Assembly: GCF_003569805.1 (NCBI RefSeq)
Contig: NZ_QVLP01000019.1
Coordinates: 1 to 39,572 of the forward strand
Length of the DNA stretch: 39,572 nt
Direction of reading: 5' to 3'
Origin: Microbacterium halotolerans
GTDB lineage: Bacteria > Actinomycetota > Actinomycetes > Actinomycetales > Microbacteriaceae
This document shows positions 16,424-25,210 of this stretch, in pieces. Each line of letters starts with the position of its first letter. Positions within the stretch are counted from its first letter, which is position 1. A program made the translations under genes and the position numbers. A model generated the notes under the pieces. The model searched no databases and had not been told where the DNA came from. It saw only the letters and a program-made list of their open reading frames with translations.

Positions 16424-18043
16424 GTGGTTACAGGAATCAGGAAGTACGAATCAGCCAAAGGCGTGCGCTACAAAGCGCGTTACTACAAGCCGGATGGACG
16501 CGAAGGGTCGAAGGCAGGCTTCCGCACGGAAGCCTCTGCAAAGGCGTTCCTGCGCGATCTGGAGCAGTCCAGAGCGCACGGGGCGTTCGTAGACCCCGCT
16601 CGCGGTCGCGAGACCATCGCGGTCGTCGCCGAGGAGTGGCTCGTGCGTCGCCGAGCCGCCACCGCGCAACGAAACGGGAAGCTCTCCACGCTCGCGCGGG
16701 TCGAGGGCATCGTTGAGAAGCACATCATCCCCACGCTCGGCGACCATCGCGTCGGGGCTCTGACGCAAGCCGACGTGGACACTTGGGTGAACACCCTCTC
16801 CGGCGAGGCAGAGAGCATCCGCAAGTACGTTTCCGTTCTGCGCGGCATCATGAAACACGCCGTGCGCTCGAAGCGCATCGCCGTGAACCCCGTGACCGAC
16901 CTCACACTCCCGAAGTCTGCGCGCCGCCAGAAGCGCTACCTCTCGCACGAGCAGGTCACAGCGCTCTACAGCGCCGTCAACCGCACCAACGACGGGGAAG
17001 CTCACGGGTACGGGGTGCTGACGACGTTGCTCGCTTACTGCGGTCTGCGCTGGGCAGAGTTGTCCGGTCTTCGAATCGACGACATCGACTTCGCACGTCA
17101 GCGCATCCACGTTGCGCACACCATCGTGCTCGTCGCCGGTCGGCAGGTCGAAGAGTTGCCGAAGGACTACGAGGAGCGCGAGGTGCCGATGCCAGGGTTC
17201 CTCTCTACCCTGCTGAAGGAGCACGTCGAGCGGCGCGAACTGGAGCTTGTCGAAGACACCGCGACCCTCACGACGGCGCTTGAGCGAATCACGAACCGCG
17301 CGGAACAGATTGCGGCGCACCGCGTGAAGTACGACACGATGACTGCCTACATCGCCGAGGTCACCGAGAAGCGCCGAGTCCTCGACAAGCGCATTGCGGG
17401 CATCAACGCTGACCGTGAGCAGCGCATCGCCGCTGGTCTGCCGTACGAGCTTCTCGACGAGTCGATTGCCCGTGCGGAGCGGAAGCTCGCGCGGCTCCCC
17501 CGACCAGACGTTCTCACGGGGCGACGTGACAGCATTCCGGGGAAGATCGCTCGCCTGGAGAAGCTGTCGCTGAAAGACCCGCGTCAGAAGGAGATCATCG
17601 AGCAGGGTCTCGCGGCACTCGCGCAGCGCCCGCTCTTCGTTGGTGCCCGCACCCGCACCTGGCTTCGGAACGCGACGTTCCGCTCCGGGTGGCTGACTCC
17701 TGCCGTCGCCCTCATGGATGCCGAAGCACGGGAAGCTGCGGTCAAGGAGGATCGACCTATCCCCCGGCCGCTGGGCAACCTGGAGCCGCACGAGTTGCGT
17801 CATACGTGCGCCAGCCTCGCGGTGAGCGCCGGAGCGCACGTGAAGGTCGTGCAGCGCCTTCTCGGGCATGAGAAGGCATCGGTCACTCTCGATGTCTACA
17901 GTGACCTCTTCGAGACCGATCTCGACGATGTTGCGCGTCGGATGGACGAGATCGTCTGGGCGATGAGCGCCGACACGGACTTCTCTCAGGATGCGTCCGA
18001 AAAGCGTCCGATTCCAGAGGACAACCCGGTCTGGCAGATGTGA
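16424..18043 (+). CDS. int: Tyrosine integrase with a long helical insertion
   Basis: Phage-type site-specific recombinase of about 539 residues from GTG 16424 (next good start ATG 16379; neither has a ribosome site). The N-terminal arm-binding part is IRKYESAKGVRYKARYYKPDG. A core-binding SAM-like domain follows (IVEKHIIPTLGDHRVGALTQ). Catalytic residues are Arg in YCGLRWAELSGL, His-x-x-Arg in EPHELRHTCASLA, His in LLGHEKASVTL and Tyr in DVYSDLF. Between the first catalytic block and the RPLFVGARTRTWL strand there is an insertion of about 140 charged, helical residues (coded by about 17215-17630), so the protein is much longer than the usual ~400. The adjacent tRNA-Glu is the likely target. 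Confidence 0.93.
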   Translation: MVTGIRKYESAKGVRYKARYYKPDGREGSKAGFRTEASAKAFLRDLEQSRAHGAFVDPARGRETIAVVAEEWLVRRRAATAQRNGKLSTLARVEGIVEKHIIPTLGDHRVGALTQADVDTWVNTLSGEAESIRKYVSVLRGIMKHAVRSKRIAVNPVTDLTLPKSARRQKRYLSHEQVTALYSAVNRTNDGEAHGYGVLTTLLAYCGLRWAELSGLRIDDIDFARQRIHVAHTIVLVAGRQVEELPKDYEEREVPMPGFLSTLLKEHVERRELELVEDTATLTTALERITNRAEQIAAHRVKYDTMTAYIAEVTEKRRVLDKRIAGINADREQRIAAGLPYELLDESIARAERKLARLPRPDVLTGRRDSIPGKIARLEKLSLKDPRQKEIIEQGLAALAQRPLFVGARTRTWLRNATFRSGWLTPAVALMDAEAREAAVKEDRPIPRPLGNLEPHELRHTCASLAVSAGAHVKVVQRLLGHEKASVTLDVYSDLFETDLDDVARRMDEIVWAMSADTDFSQDASEKRPIPEDNPVWQM

Positions 18044-18062
18044 TGCGTCCGAAATGCGTCTG
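17990..18062. repeat. Pair of 21-bp direct repeats at the integrase 3' end
   Basis: 17990-18010 and 18042-18062 agree at 19 of 21 positions (GATGCGTCCGAAA, A or T, GCGTC). Within each unit GCGTC itself repeats with an 11-base period, about one DNA turn. Location between int and the tRNA target fits arm-type integrase sites near an attachment site. Confidence 0.6.
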
Positions 18063-18111
18063 TTTGGCTTCTCAGCCCTGACCGGCGCTTCCGCGTCCTG
18101 ACAACGAAGAA

Positions 18112-18147
18112 GCCCCCGATCCCTGTATTTTCAGGGGACTCGGGGGC
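18112..18147 (-). terminator. tRNA-Glu terminator
   Basis: Long stem (GCCCCCGA.CCCTG against CAGGG.CTCGGGGGC with small bulges) 10 bases past the encoded CCA end, followed on the minus strand by TTCTTCGTT. It can also serve the integrase from the other side. Confidence 0.8.
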
Positions 18148-18157
18148 GTTCTCGTGT

Positions 18158-18233
18158 TGGTGACCCCAGCGGGATTCGAACCCGCGTTACCGCCGTGAGA
18201 GGGCGGCGTACTAGGCCGCTATACGATGGGGCC
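18158..18233 (-). tRNA. tRNA-Glu (anticodon CTC)
   Basis: On the minus strand it begins GGCCCCATCGTATAGC and ends GGGTTCGAATCCCGC then TGGGGTCA. The acceptor GGCCCCA pairs with TGGGGTC. The anticodon stem CCGCC/GGCGG encloses the loop CTCTCAC, giving anticodon CTC. The body is 73 nt (18161-18233) and CCA is encoded. It lies 114 bases from the integrase and is the likely attachment gene of the island; the copy here is intact. Confidence 0.96.
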
Positions 18234-18277
18234 GAACAGTACTTCCCGTTGCCTTCCTCGCGGCTGACAACTAGGAA

Positions 18278-18307
18278 ATTATGGCACGGCTTTTTGCCTC
18301 GCTCCAA
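18278..18307 (-). promoter_or_regulatory. Promoter of tRNA-Glu
   Basis: On the minus strand TTGGAG (18302-18307) and CATAAT (18278-18283) are separated by 18 bases, about 45 bases before the mature tRNA 5' end. Confidence 0.5.
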
Positions 18308-18391
18308 ATCGAGGACGGCTCAGCGTGTCGCCGCGCGTGCCACCAGGGCACAGTCTGCGCAGAGAACCCGGTGATTGGTTAGCCTCTTGCC

Positions 18392-19030
18392 ATGCAGGTC
18401 ACCAAGCTTGAGCACGCAACGCTCCGCGTCGCCGAGGGCGACGACATCCTGATCATCGACCCAGGCAGCTTCACCGCGCCGCTGACTGACCTCGACGGCG
18501 TCGTGGCCGTGGTCATCACGCACGAGCACGCCGACCACGTCACCGACGAGCACCTCGCCCACATCGCGCAGGCGGCACCGTCCGCCCCGATCTTCGCCCC
18601 GGAAGGCGTCGCACGAACGATGGACGGTCATCCCATCCGGGTCGTCCGTCCAGGCGACACCGTCACGGCCGGCGCTTTCACGCTGAGCTTCTTCGGCGGC
18701 ACGCACGAGATCATCCACACCAGCCTGCCGATCGTCGACAACGTCGGTGTGCTCGTCAACGACCGCCTCTGCTACCCCGGCGACTCCTACGCCCTCCCCG
18801 ACGGAGCCGACATCGACCTCCTCGCCGCTCCGACGGCCGCCCCATGGCTGCGCCTCGGCGACACCATGGACTTCATCCTCGACGCGAAGCCGCGCCGCGC
18901 CTTCGGCACCCACGACGCCCCGCTCGTCCCCGGCGCCCTCGCCATGCACCGGGCCCGCATGCGCTGGGCCACCGAGCAGAACGGCGGTACCTTCCACGAC
19001 CTCGACCCGGGCGACGCCCTCGAGCTCTGA
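18392..19030 (+). CDS. MBL-fold metal-dependent hydrolase
   Basis: 212 residues of the UlaG/metallo-beta-lactamase type. The metal motif THEHADHV (HxHxDH) is present, a later His in GGTHEIIH, Asp in YPGDSYALP and His in FGTHDAPL complete the site. The start MQVTKLEHATLRV is typical; there is no ribosome site before ATG 18392 and TTAGCCT lies 6 bases upstream, so it may be leaderless. Substrate unknown. It is the first chromosomal gene right of the island and ends before the terminator shared with the convergent oxygenase gene. Confidence 0.9.
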   Translation: MQVTKLEHATLRVAEGDDILIIDPGSFTAPLTDLDGVVAVVITHEHADHVTDEHLAHIAQAAPSAPIFAPEGVARTMDGHPIRVVRPGDTVTAGAFTLSFFGGTHEIIHTSLPIVDNVGVLVNDRLCYPGDSYALPDGADIDLLAAPTAAPWLRLGDTMDFILDAKPRRAFGTHDAPLVPGALAMHRARMRWATEQNGGTFHDLDPGDALEL

Positions 19031-19036
19031 CCTTCA

Positions 19037-19086
19037 TTCCACAAGCATGTCCGCGCCCGACTTCCACAAGCATGTCCGCGCCCGAC
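19037..19086. repeat. Exact 25-bp tandem duplication
   Basis: Two identical 25-bp units (19037-19061 and 19062-19086), each starting TTCCACAAGCATG and ending CGCCCGAC, directly after the hydrolase stop. It is non-coding. Exact identity suggests a recent slippage event. Confidence 0.85.
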
Positions 19087-19149
19087 TCCGGACGTGGGAG
19101 TCAGGAGCACATACCCGCAGCCCGCCTGCATGCCCACGCCCGCAACACA

Positions 19150-19187
19150 GAAGAGCCCTCCGATCCCTGAGGACCAGAGGGCTCTTC
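19150..19187. terminator. Bidirectional terminator between convergent genes
   Basis: GAAGAGCCCTC (19150-19160) pairs perfectly with GAGGGCTCTTC (19177-19187). It serves both the MBL hydrolase (plus) and the oxygenase-like gene (minus). Confidence 0.8.
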
Positions 19188-19202
19188 CAGACGAAGAGAG
19201 GC

Positions 19203-19976
19203 TTACGCCTCGCTCATCGCCACCTTCTCCTTCTGCCCCTTCGCCGCGTAGTACGCGGCGCGGGCGGCGAGACGGCGCTCCTGCTCAGCCTGGCCGGCGT
19301 CGAGCTCGTCCTGAGGAACGTAGAACTGCTCGTACTCGGTCGTGGCGTTGTACTTGGCGAGGTAGGCGTCGAGCTCGGGACCGGACTCCCACGAGTTGAT
19401 CAGGCAGTAGCGCGGCTCGTCTCCAACGTGGGTGGCCGCGTGCCAGAGGCGCTGCGTGTCGATGACCAGCTGGGTGCCGGCGCGCAGCTGCAGACGGTAC
19501 TCGACGCTCGGGTCGGTGCGGTTGTCGCGCAGGACGAAGAAGCTGTCCTTGTCGTCGGTCAGCTGGAAGAACGAACGGACGACCCACCCGGTACCGTCGG
19601 GGTTCAGCCGGTTGTTGTCATCCTGGTGCAGGTTGTACAGGCAGTCGGCGTACGTGTTCGGCTGCAGCTCGATGATGCGGCAGCGACCGACGTTCGCGCC
19701 CGGCTCCTTGGCGCGGGCCGTGAGCGTCGGGGCGATCTCGACCTGCGAGTCGATCCACACCCCGTCCTTGTCAGTGCGCGGCGGCTTGTGGTTCCAGAAG
19801 CCGTTGCACTCGATCTCGCCCTTGGCGCTCGCGATCGGGGCGAAGCGAGTGTCACCCGACGACTTCCAGTCGACGTACTCGATATCGAGCCATTCCTTCG
19901 GATCGATGACGCCCTCGTAGGGGTCGAGCACGACGAATCCGGTCTCTTCGAGGATCTCGGACTTGATGTAACCCAT
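19203..19976 (-). CDS. Putative Fe(II)/2-oxoglutarate-type oxygenase
   Basis: 257 residues from ATG 19976; an in-frame GTG at 19985 is possible, and GAAAGG sits 3 bases before the GTG and 12 before the ATG. The pattern LHQDDNN (HxD), then LWHAATHVGDEPRYCLINS (distal His, Arg about 8 later) in a beta-rich context (RAGTQLVIDTQRL) fits the HxD...H...R facial triad of cupin-fold dioxygenases. No substrate can be named. The C-terminal ~45 residues are charged and helical. An iron-box-like sequence lies about 50 bases upstream, consistent with an iron enzyme under DtxR/IdeR control. This is inference from motifs, not a recognised family. Confidence 0.6.
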   Translation of the reverse strand: MGYIKSEILEETGFVVLDPYEGVIDPKEWLDIEYVDWKSSGDTRFAPIASAKGEIECNGFWNHKPPRTDKDGVWIDSQVEIAPTLTARAKEPGANVGRCRIIELQPNTYADCLYNLHQDDNNRLNPDGTGWVVRSFFQLTDDKDSFFVLRDNRTDPSVEYRLQLRAGTQLVIDTQRLWHAATHVGDEPRYCLINSWESGPELDAYLAKYNATTEYEQFYVPQDELDAGQAEQERRLAARAAYYAAKGQKEKVAMSEA

Positions 19977-20027
19977 GTCGAACACATGCCTTTCGTAGGG
20001 GGCCAGCGAAGTTTTTACAGGCCCAGG

Positions 20028-20053
20028 TTAGGTAAGCCTACCTCGCGTAGAAT
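20028..20053. promoter_or_regulatory. Iron-box-like site and -10 box in the shared promoter
   Basis: TTAGGTAAGCCTACCT (20028-20043) resembles the actinobacterial DtxR/IdeR box (TTAGGTAAGCCTAACCTAA type) but lacks one A, so half-site spacing is off by a base. On the plus strand TAGAAT (20048-20053) is a good -10 and would place transcription near the ATG at 20062, meaning a leaderless GmrSD mRNA. The box therefore overlaps the promoter of the plus gene and could also touch that of the oxygenase. Confidence 0.5.
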
Positions 20054-20055
20054 GA

Positions 20056-22092
20056 ATGTCGATGAGCAACGCGACAGGTTCACCGATCAACGCCACGAAC
20101 GTCGATGCCACCGCCGTGAACACGGTCGCCTGGCTCTCCGATCCCGCGACGACCATCGTCGTCCCCGTCTACCAGCGCCAGTACCGCTGGGACATCGGCG
20201 GCTGCGAGCAGCTGCTGGGCGATATCCGTGCCGTATCGGAGCACGATGACCGGCACACGCACTTCATCGGATCGATCCTCTCCTCCGTCAATTCGAATCC
20301 GGATGAGGCGGCCCTCGTTCTCATCGACGGCCAGCAGCGCACGACGACGCTGATGCTGCTCATCGCGGCGCTGCACCACACCGTACGCGACAGCGACCAG
20401 GCACTCGCCGCCGAGCTCGAGCGCGTGCTCGTGCGCTCGGATGATTCCAGCCGTACCAAGCTGCGCCCGCATCGCGAGTGGGCGGACGTGTTCGAGAGCG
20501 TCGTGCTCGACAGGCGCGCTCCGGAGGACGCGATGCGCGAGTCGCGATTCGACGACAACTACGCATTCTTCCGCAGCCAGGTGCAGGCGGATGAGGCGCC
20601 GCGCATCTGGCGCGGCCTGCAGAAGCTCGAGCACGTCGCCATCACGCTCGGTGCCAACGCGAACGCGCAGCAGACCTTCGAGAGTCTCAACTCCACCGGC
20701 GCGCCCCTGCGCGACCACGAGCTGATCCACAACTACGTGCTGATGGGGCTGACCCATTCCGAGCAGATCGAGATCGAGGAGCAGTACTGGCTTCCGATCG
20801 AGGAGGCGACAGGCGAGCAGATCGGCACGTTCTGGCGTCACTACCTGATCATGCTCACGGGTCGCGAAGTGCTCATCGAGGGTGAGCGCAGCGTCTACGA
20901 CGCGTTCCAGCGCTCCTTCCCGCGTCTCGAGCTGCCGCGGCTGCGGGAGCACGCGGCCGATTGGCGCGAGTTCGCCGACGTGTATCGCACCCTTCTCGAG
21001 CCGTGGCGGGAGCCGGATGCCGAGTTGGCGCGCCAGCTCGAGTACGTCGGTGTGTTCGGCAAGGGAATGCACCCTCTCGTGATGCGGGCGTACCGCGGCT
21101 ATCGCGCCGGCGACGTCGGTCGCGAAGAGCTGATCGAGGTGCTCGAGCACGTGCAGTCGCTGCTCCTGCGCCGCAGGATCATCGGGCTTCCGACCGATCG
21201 CCTGGTGGCCCGGATGTGCCGGGCGCGGGAGGAGGGCAGCGACGCGCTGGTGCGGGCGATCGCCAGAATCACGCCGTCGGACGAGCGTGTGCGCGTGTCG
21301 CTCAAGTACGGAGAGCTTCCGCACCCGGAGTACGTACTGGGGCGCATCGCCGGCGTCGGCGATCTGCAGGCGGTCGGCGTCGACCATGTCTTCCCGCTCG
21401 CCCCGAGCGACGAGTGGAGCGGCGGAGCACGAGCGTGGACCGAGCTCACCGAGGACGAGCAGAACAGCTTCCGCGCCCTGGCTCCGACGCTGGGGAACCT
21501 CACCCTCATCGAGAACGAGCTCGCCGAGGGCGCCTTCGCCGCGGTCACGTTCACCGACAAGCGCGACGCCGTGTATGCGCGCAGCGGCATCCGGATCTCC
21601 GGCGATCTGACGGCTGCCGACGAGTGGACCACCGCGCGCATCGCCGAACGCACCGAGCGGCTCGTGGCGGAGTTCATCCGGGTGTGGAAGCGCCCGGCCG
21701 TAGTGCTCATCGACGATGACGGCCTCACTCCGGTTCTCGACGCGAAACTGCGCCGCGGGTGGCCTCGCGGGTGGCAGCGGGAGTTCGAGTACGTCGAGTA
21801 CCGCGGAGAGCACTGGGAGGTCTACGACGTCAGGTACCTCTTCAACCGCATCTTCAAGCGGCTCTGGGCCGACGCCCGCGAGTACGTCGTCGACTACAGC
21901 AGCCGCCGTGGCGGCCCGATCTACCCCGCGAAGGCGTGGAACGGACACTGGGACGAGCTGGACGACGAGAACTTCCTCTACATGGGGTGGGACTCGAGGT
22001 ACATGCTCACCGCCGTGCAAGAGCTGCTCGACGACGCGGGGATCGCCAGCGAGGTCTTCGTCAAGTACAGCTACATCGGCGACGCGATGTGA
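20056..22092 (+). CDS. GmrSD-type DUF262/DUF1524 restriction-like protein
   Basis: 678 residues from ATG 20056; ATG 20062 may be the real leaderless start. The N-terminal DUF262 domain has VPVYQRQYRW (37-45) and DGQQRTTTLM (91-100), the ParB-like nucleotide motif, and FESLNSTGAPL. The DUF1524 HNH-like part has VDHVFPL (about 442-448) and LGNLTLIEN (about 480-488). GmrSD enzymes are NTP-dependent, often cutting modified phage DNA. After DUF1524 there is an additional ~130-residue C-terminal domain (from about RPAVVLIDDDG to the end), rich in Trp and Tyr, that I do not recognise. It lies divergent from the oxygenase and converges with the 1008-residue gene. Confidence 0.85.
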   Translation: MSMSNATGSPINATNVDATAVNTVAWLSDPATTIVVPVYQRQYRWDIGGCEQLLGDIRAVSEHDDRHTHFIGSILSSVNSNPDEAALVLIDGQQRTTTLMLLIAALHHTVRDSDQALAAELERVLVRSDDSSRTKLRPHREWADVFESVVLDRRAPEDAMRESRFDDNYAFFRSQVQADEAPRIWRGLQKLEHVAITLGANANAQQTFESLNSTGAPLRDHELIHNYVLMGLTHSEQIEIEEQYWLPIEEATGEQIGTFWRHYLIMLTGREVLIEGERSVYDAFQRSFPRLELPRLREHAADWREFADVYRTLLEPWREPDAELARQLEYVGVFGKGMHPLVMRAYRGYRAGDVGREELIEVLEHVQSLLLRRRIIGLPTDRLVARMCRAREEGSDALVRAIARITPSDERVRVSLKYGELPHPEYVLGRIAGVGDLQAVGVDHVFPLAPSDEWSGGARAWTELTEDEQNSFRALAPTLGNLTLIENELAEGAFAAVTFTDKRDAVYARSGIRISGDLTAADEWTTARIAERTERLVAEFIRVWKRPAVVLIDDDGLTPVLDAKLRRGWPRGWQREFEYVEYRGEHWEVYDVRYLFNRIFKRLWADAREYVVDYSSRRGGPIYPAKAWNGHWDELDDENFLYMGWDSRYMLTAVQELLDDAGIASEVFVKYSYIGDAM

Positions 22093-22132
22093 GCGTGTCC
22101 GGCTCCCACCGACGGCACGGATTCGGGCATTC

Positions 22133-25100
22133 TCAGGACGACAGCTCTGTGAGCAGGCTCAGGAGACCGGAACGAGAGCGGGCGTGCGGGAACGCGCCCT
22201 CCGACACGTAGTCGAGAACACTGCGGCCATCGCGGAGCGCGGGTGCGTGCGCGTCGAGAGGTGGTTCGAGGTTCTCGACGGGAGTGCTCGCCTCTGCAGC
22301 GTCATCTGCCTGAGTGCGCAGGCGCGAGAACTCCTCGGGAGGGAGTGTGTCATCGATCGTCTGAAGGAGCCCGATCTCCGCCGATTCGTCGCTGTCTGAC
22401 GGCGTTTCGTCCTCCGGCTCCGTGCGCTGACGAAGCCCGTCGAGGATCGCCGCGTACAGCGGCTCGAGCACGGCCTCGTCGACGTCGAGATCGCACAGCT
22501 GCACCAGCGCGTGTCCGCCCGCCGTCGCGCCGAAGGTCGTCGACGCGACGGCGGCCCTCGAGGCCACGAGGCGGCGCAGCAGCACCGCGTCATCCGCGTC
22601 GAGCGTGCGGTTCTCCAGCAGCACGTTCACGGGCGTGAGGAAGGACAGCTGCGTCGACGGATCAGCGCCCTCCTCGAGCAGCCACAGGGCGATCTCGCGG
22701 CGGCTGCGGGGATCCGAGTTGCTCAGCGCCGCGTCGAGCAGGAATCGATGCCCCGGTCCGTTCGAGACGATGTCGAGCAGGTCGTTGAGCGAACCGACAT
22801 GGGCCGCGTCCAGCGCAGGGAGGAGGGCGTCCATGGCTGCCTGTGCGGCATCCGGATCGACCGGGCCGCCGAATACGAAATCGGTATACGGCTCGGCGGT
22901 GAACACATCAGCGTCGAATCCGCGCCCCGCGCAGAGCACCCATGTCAGCGCCCTCAGGCCGGTCTGGGCGGAGGTGATCCATTCCAGCGGATTGCCGTTC
23001 GGATCGCCGTCCGTGGCGATGCTGCGCGCCCGACGCAGCAGTCCGTCTGAGGCGCGCCAGTCGGTGCCGTCGCTCCAGTACACGCCCGTCACGACCGGCA
23101 CGCTCTGCGCCGCCGCGAGGGCGCCGCCCTCCGTCATCTCGCTCTCTGCGCCGTCCTGGCGCCGCATCACGTCGTACAGGCCGGCCGGATCGCGGTCGAG
23201 CACGAGCGAGAGCAGGTCGTCCGGCACACCGTCGAACAGGTCGGCGAGCCGCTGATAGGCATCATCTGCCGCCGGATCCGGCGCGAACTCGTTCGTGCAC
23301 GACAGCAGCACGCCGCGACCGTCGTGAGTGAAGTGCCATGCCCACGTGGCGAAGTCCGTACGGACGCCGCCGCGCGTCGCGTCCGGAACGATCTCCGAAC
23401 CCGCCAGCACGGGACCGTTCCAGGAGATCGGCTCGTTCTCGCGGCCTGCGAGCGAGCCGAGAACCCGCGCCCTGCCCCGCAGCGCCCACGTGGTCGTCCC
23501 TTCCATCGGGTCGAGCACCGCATCGGCCGTGGCGATCACGAGCATCACCGAGGGTACGCCGATGGATCGCTCGCTCGCCGTACCTGCCAGCAGCATCACC
23601 GCGTGCCCGTTCACCCACCATCCCGGAGCATCCTCGAAGCCTGCCGCACGCATCACGCGCGTCACCGGCGTGCGTCTGACGGCACCGGAGCGGTCGCGCA
23701 CGCGCATGTGGAACGGGTCGCCCCAGCGCTCACTCATCACCGCGAACAGCCCGTCGCTCCACGCGGCGAACTCATCGAGGTACCACTGCTCCGATTCGGC
23801 GAGGATCGTGGTCAGCGTGCGTCCGCCGTCGCCGTCAAGGGTTCTGCCGCCGACGTTGAACATGAGATCGTTCCATCCCGCGTCGTCGTCGCTGTGAGTC
23901 CACCACTGCTCGCAGACTCGCTCGATGTCATCGACGATGGCGCCGCGCGCACCTGCGTGCGGAATGGCGTAGCCGAGGAGCCGGTCGCCCTCCGGACGCG
24001 GGCCAGGCGGGTACGGGCACGCGGCGAACAGCCGCTCGACTCGTGCCCGCTCGGCGAGTTCCTCGTCGGAGTCTCCGTGCGGCGACAGGACGCCGGCGTC
24101 GAAGGTGCCGCCGAGCCGGAACGGCTGCCTCACGGTGCTCCGGAAGCCGAGATCGTCCATACCGAGCCCGTCGCGAACAGCGATCTCGAGCAGGCCGCGG
24201 GTCACGCGCCACGTCGAGCCGTCGAACCAGAACACACCGGTGATGCGCGGCACCGGCGCGTCGCCCAGCAGCCCGAACTCCAGCGCGTGCTGGGCGACGG
24301 CGCCGTCGGGACGCTCGCCTGCCGCCGCGATGCACGCGAGCAGATCGTCCGGCACGCCGTCGAGCAGCCGACGACTCGCGGCGAGCTCGCCCTCGGCTGT
24401 GCCGTCGTCGAGCGTGACATCCGGATGCCGTATGAGCAGAAGGGCCCTGCCGTCCTCGGTGAAGATCCACACCGTCGTCTCGCCCGTTCTGCTCTGGAGG
24501 CTGCATCGAGTCGCGAGCATCGGCGCTCCGTGCAGGCGCGCCTCTCCGTCGCTGAACAGCGTGCTCAGGATCGCGGCGCGCCGGTGCAGCTCGCCAAGTG
24601 TCTCGCCGTGCATGAGCAGTTCCTGCTCGGTCGCGTCGTCGGGCAGCGTCGCCGTCAGCCCGCCCATCGCGATCTCCCGCGGCAGCACCAGCATCGCCTG
24701 CACGAGCTGGCTGACACCCGGCTCGCCCTGCCAGCCGGTGAGCATCGCGACGAATCGGGCCCCGCGATCCCACAACTCCGCGCTCTCCAGTCCGAGGGCG
24801 AGCAGGATCATGTCGATCACACCTTCAGGTGCGTCGTCTTCGCCCGAGACCTGGGGCTCCCTGGCCATCGGTTCGCCCCACGTGCGCTGCGCCGACAGCC
24901 GTGCGTCCTCGACCCAGGTCAGCGCGGCCGACATCTCCTCCTGCTCCTGGGCGGTCGCCTCGCCCTCCGGCGGAACATACGCGCCGAGCATCACGATCCA
25001 GATGCCGGAGCTCGTTTGCACCTGCACGCCATCGAGCTCGAACTCCTCCTCGTTCCAGTCGCGCTCGAGGAGCCGCTCGGCGAAACCGGCGATGTTCACC

Positions 25101-25159
25101 GGGTCGATGTCCGCATGCTCGAAGTCGGGTTCCGGTTCGGTTTCTGGGTCGCTCGTCAC
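22133..25159 (-). CDS. Large unknown protein with internal duplication and ankyrin-like tail
   Basis: 1008 residues, GTG start, acidic, no signal peptide or membrane helix. Two segments are alike: about 198-325 (FTEDGRALLLIRHPD, LLDGVPDDLLACI, ITGVFWFDGSTWR) and about 563-710 (FTHDGRGVLLSCTNE, LFDGVPDDLLSLV, VTGVYWSDGTDWR). The C-terminal ~250 residues contain ankyrin-like helical units (SRREIALWLLEEGADPS, LTPVNVLLENRTL). No catalytic motif stands out. It converges with the GmrSD gene, 40 bases between stops, and is followed on the same strand, upstream, by an XRE regulator 51 bases away. Possible roles include a sensor or immunity-type protein, but this is speculation. Confidence 0.75.
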   Translation of the reverse strand: MTSDPETEPEPDFEHADIDPVNIAGFAERLLERDWNEEEFELDGVQVQTSSGIWIVMLGAYVPPEGEATAQEQEEMSAALTWVEDARLSAQRTWGEPMAREPQVSGEDDAPEGVIDMILLALGLESAELWDRGARFVAMLTGWQGEPGVSQLVQAMLVLPREIAMGGLTATLPDDATEQELLMHGETLGELHRRAAILSTLFSDGEARLHGAPMLATRCSLQSRTGETTVWIFTEDGRALLLIRHPDVTLDDGTAEGELAASRRLLDGVPDDLLACIAAAGERPDGAVAQHALEFGLLGDAPVPRITGVFWFDGSTWRVTRGLLEIAVRDGLGMDDLGFRSTVRQPFRLGGTFDAGVLSPHGDSDEELAERARVERLFAACPYPPGPRPEGDRLLGYAIPHAGARGAIVDDIERVCEQWWTHSDDDAGWNDLMFNVGGRTLDGDGGRTLTTILAESEQWYLDEFAAWSDGLFAVMSERWGDPFHMRVRDRSGAVRRTPVTRVMRAAGFEDAPGWWVNGHAVMLLAGTASERSIGVPSVMLVIATADAVLDPMEGTTTWALRGRARVLGSLAGRENEPISWNGPVLAGSEIVPDATRGGVRTDFATWAWHFTHDGRGVLLSCTNEFAPDPAADDAYQRLADLFDGVPDDLLSLVLDRDPAGLYDVMRRQDGAESEMTEGGALAAAQSVPVVTGVYWSDGTDWRASDGLLRRARSIATDGDPNGNPLEWITSAQTGLRALTWVLCAGRGFDADVFTAEPYTDFVFGGPVDPDAAQAAMDALLPALDAAHVGSLNDLLDIVSNGPGHRFLLDAALSNSDPRSRREIALWLLEEGADPSTQLSFLTPVNVLLENRTLDADDAVLLRRLVASRAAVASTTFGATAGGHALVQLCDLDVDEAVLEPLYAAILDGLRQRTEPEDETPSDSDESAEIGLLQTIDDTLPPEEFSRLRTQADDAAEASTPVENLEPPLDAHAPALRDGRSVLDYVSEGAFPHARSRSGLLSLLTELSS

Positions 25160-25210
25160 ACCAGCACCGTACCTGGAACGTGCGACACGGCCCGATGGGG
25201 AGATGTCCCC

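Noticed and set aside
18379..18997. Minus-strand frame opposite the MBL hydrolase
   Set aside because: The plus strand has a complete HxHxDH hydrolase; the minus frame is low-complexity Gly/Val/Arg-rich shadow.
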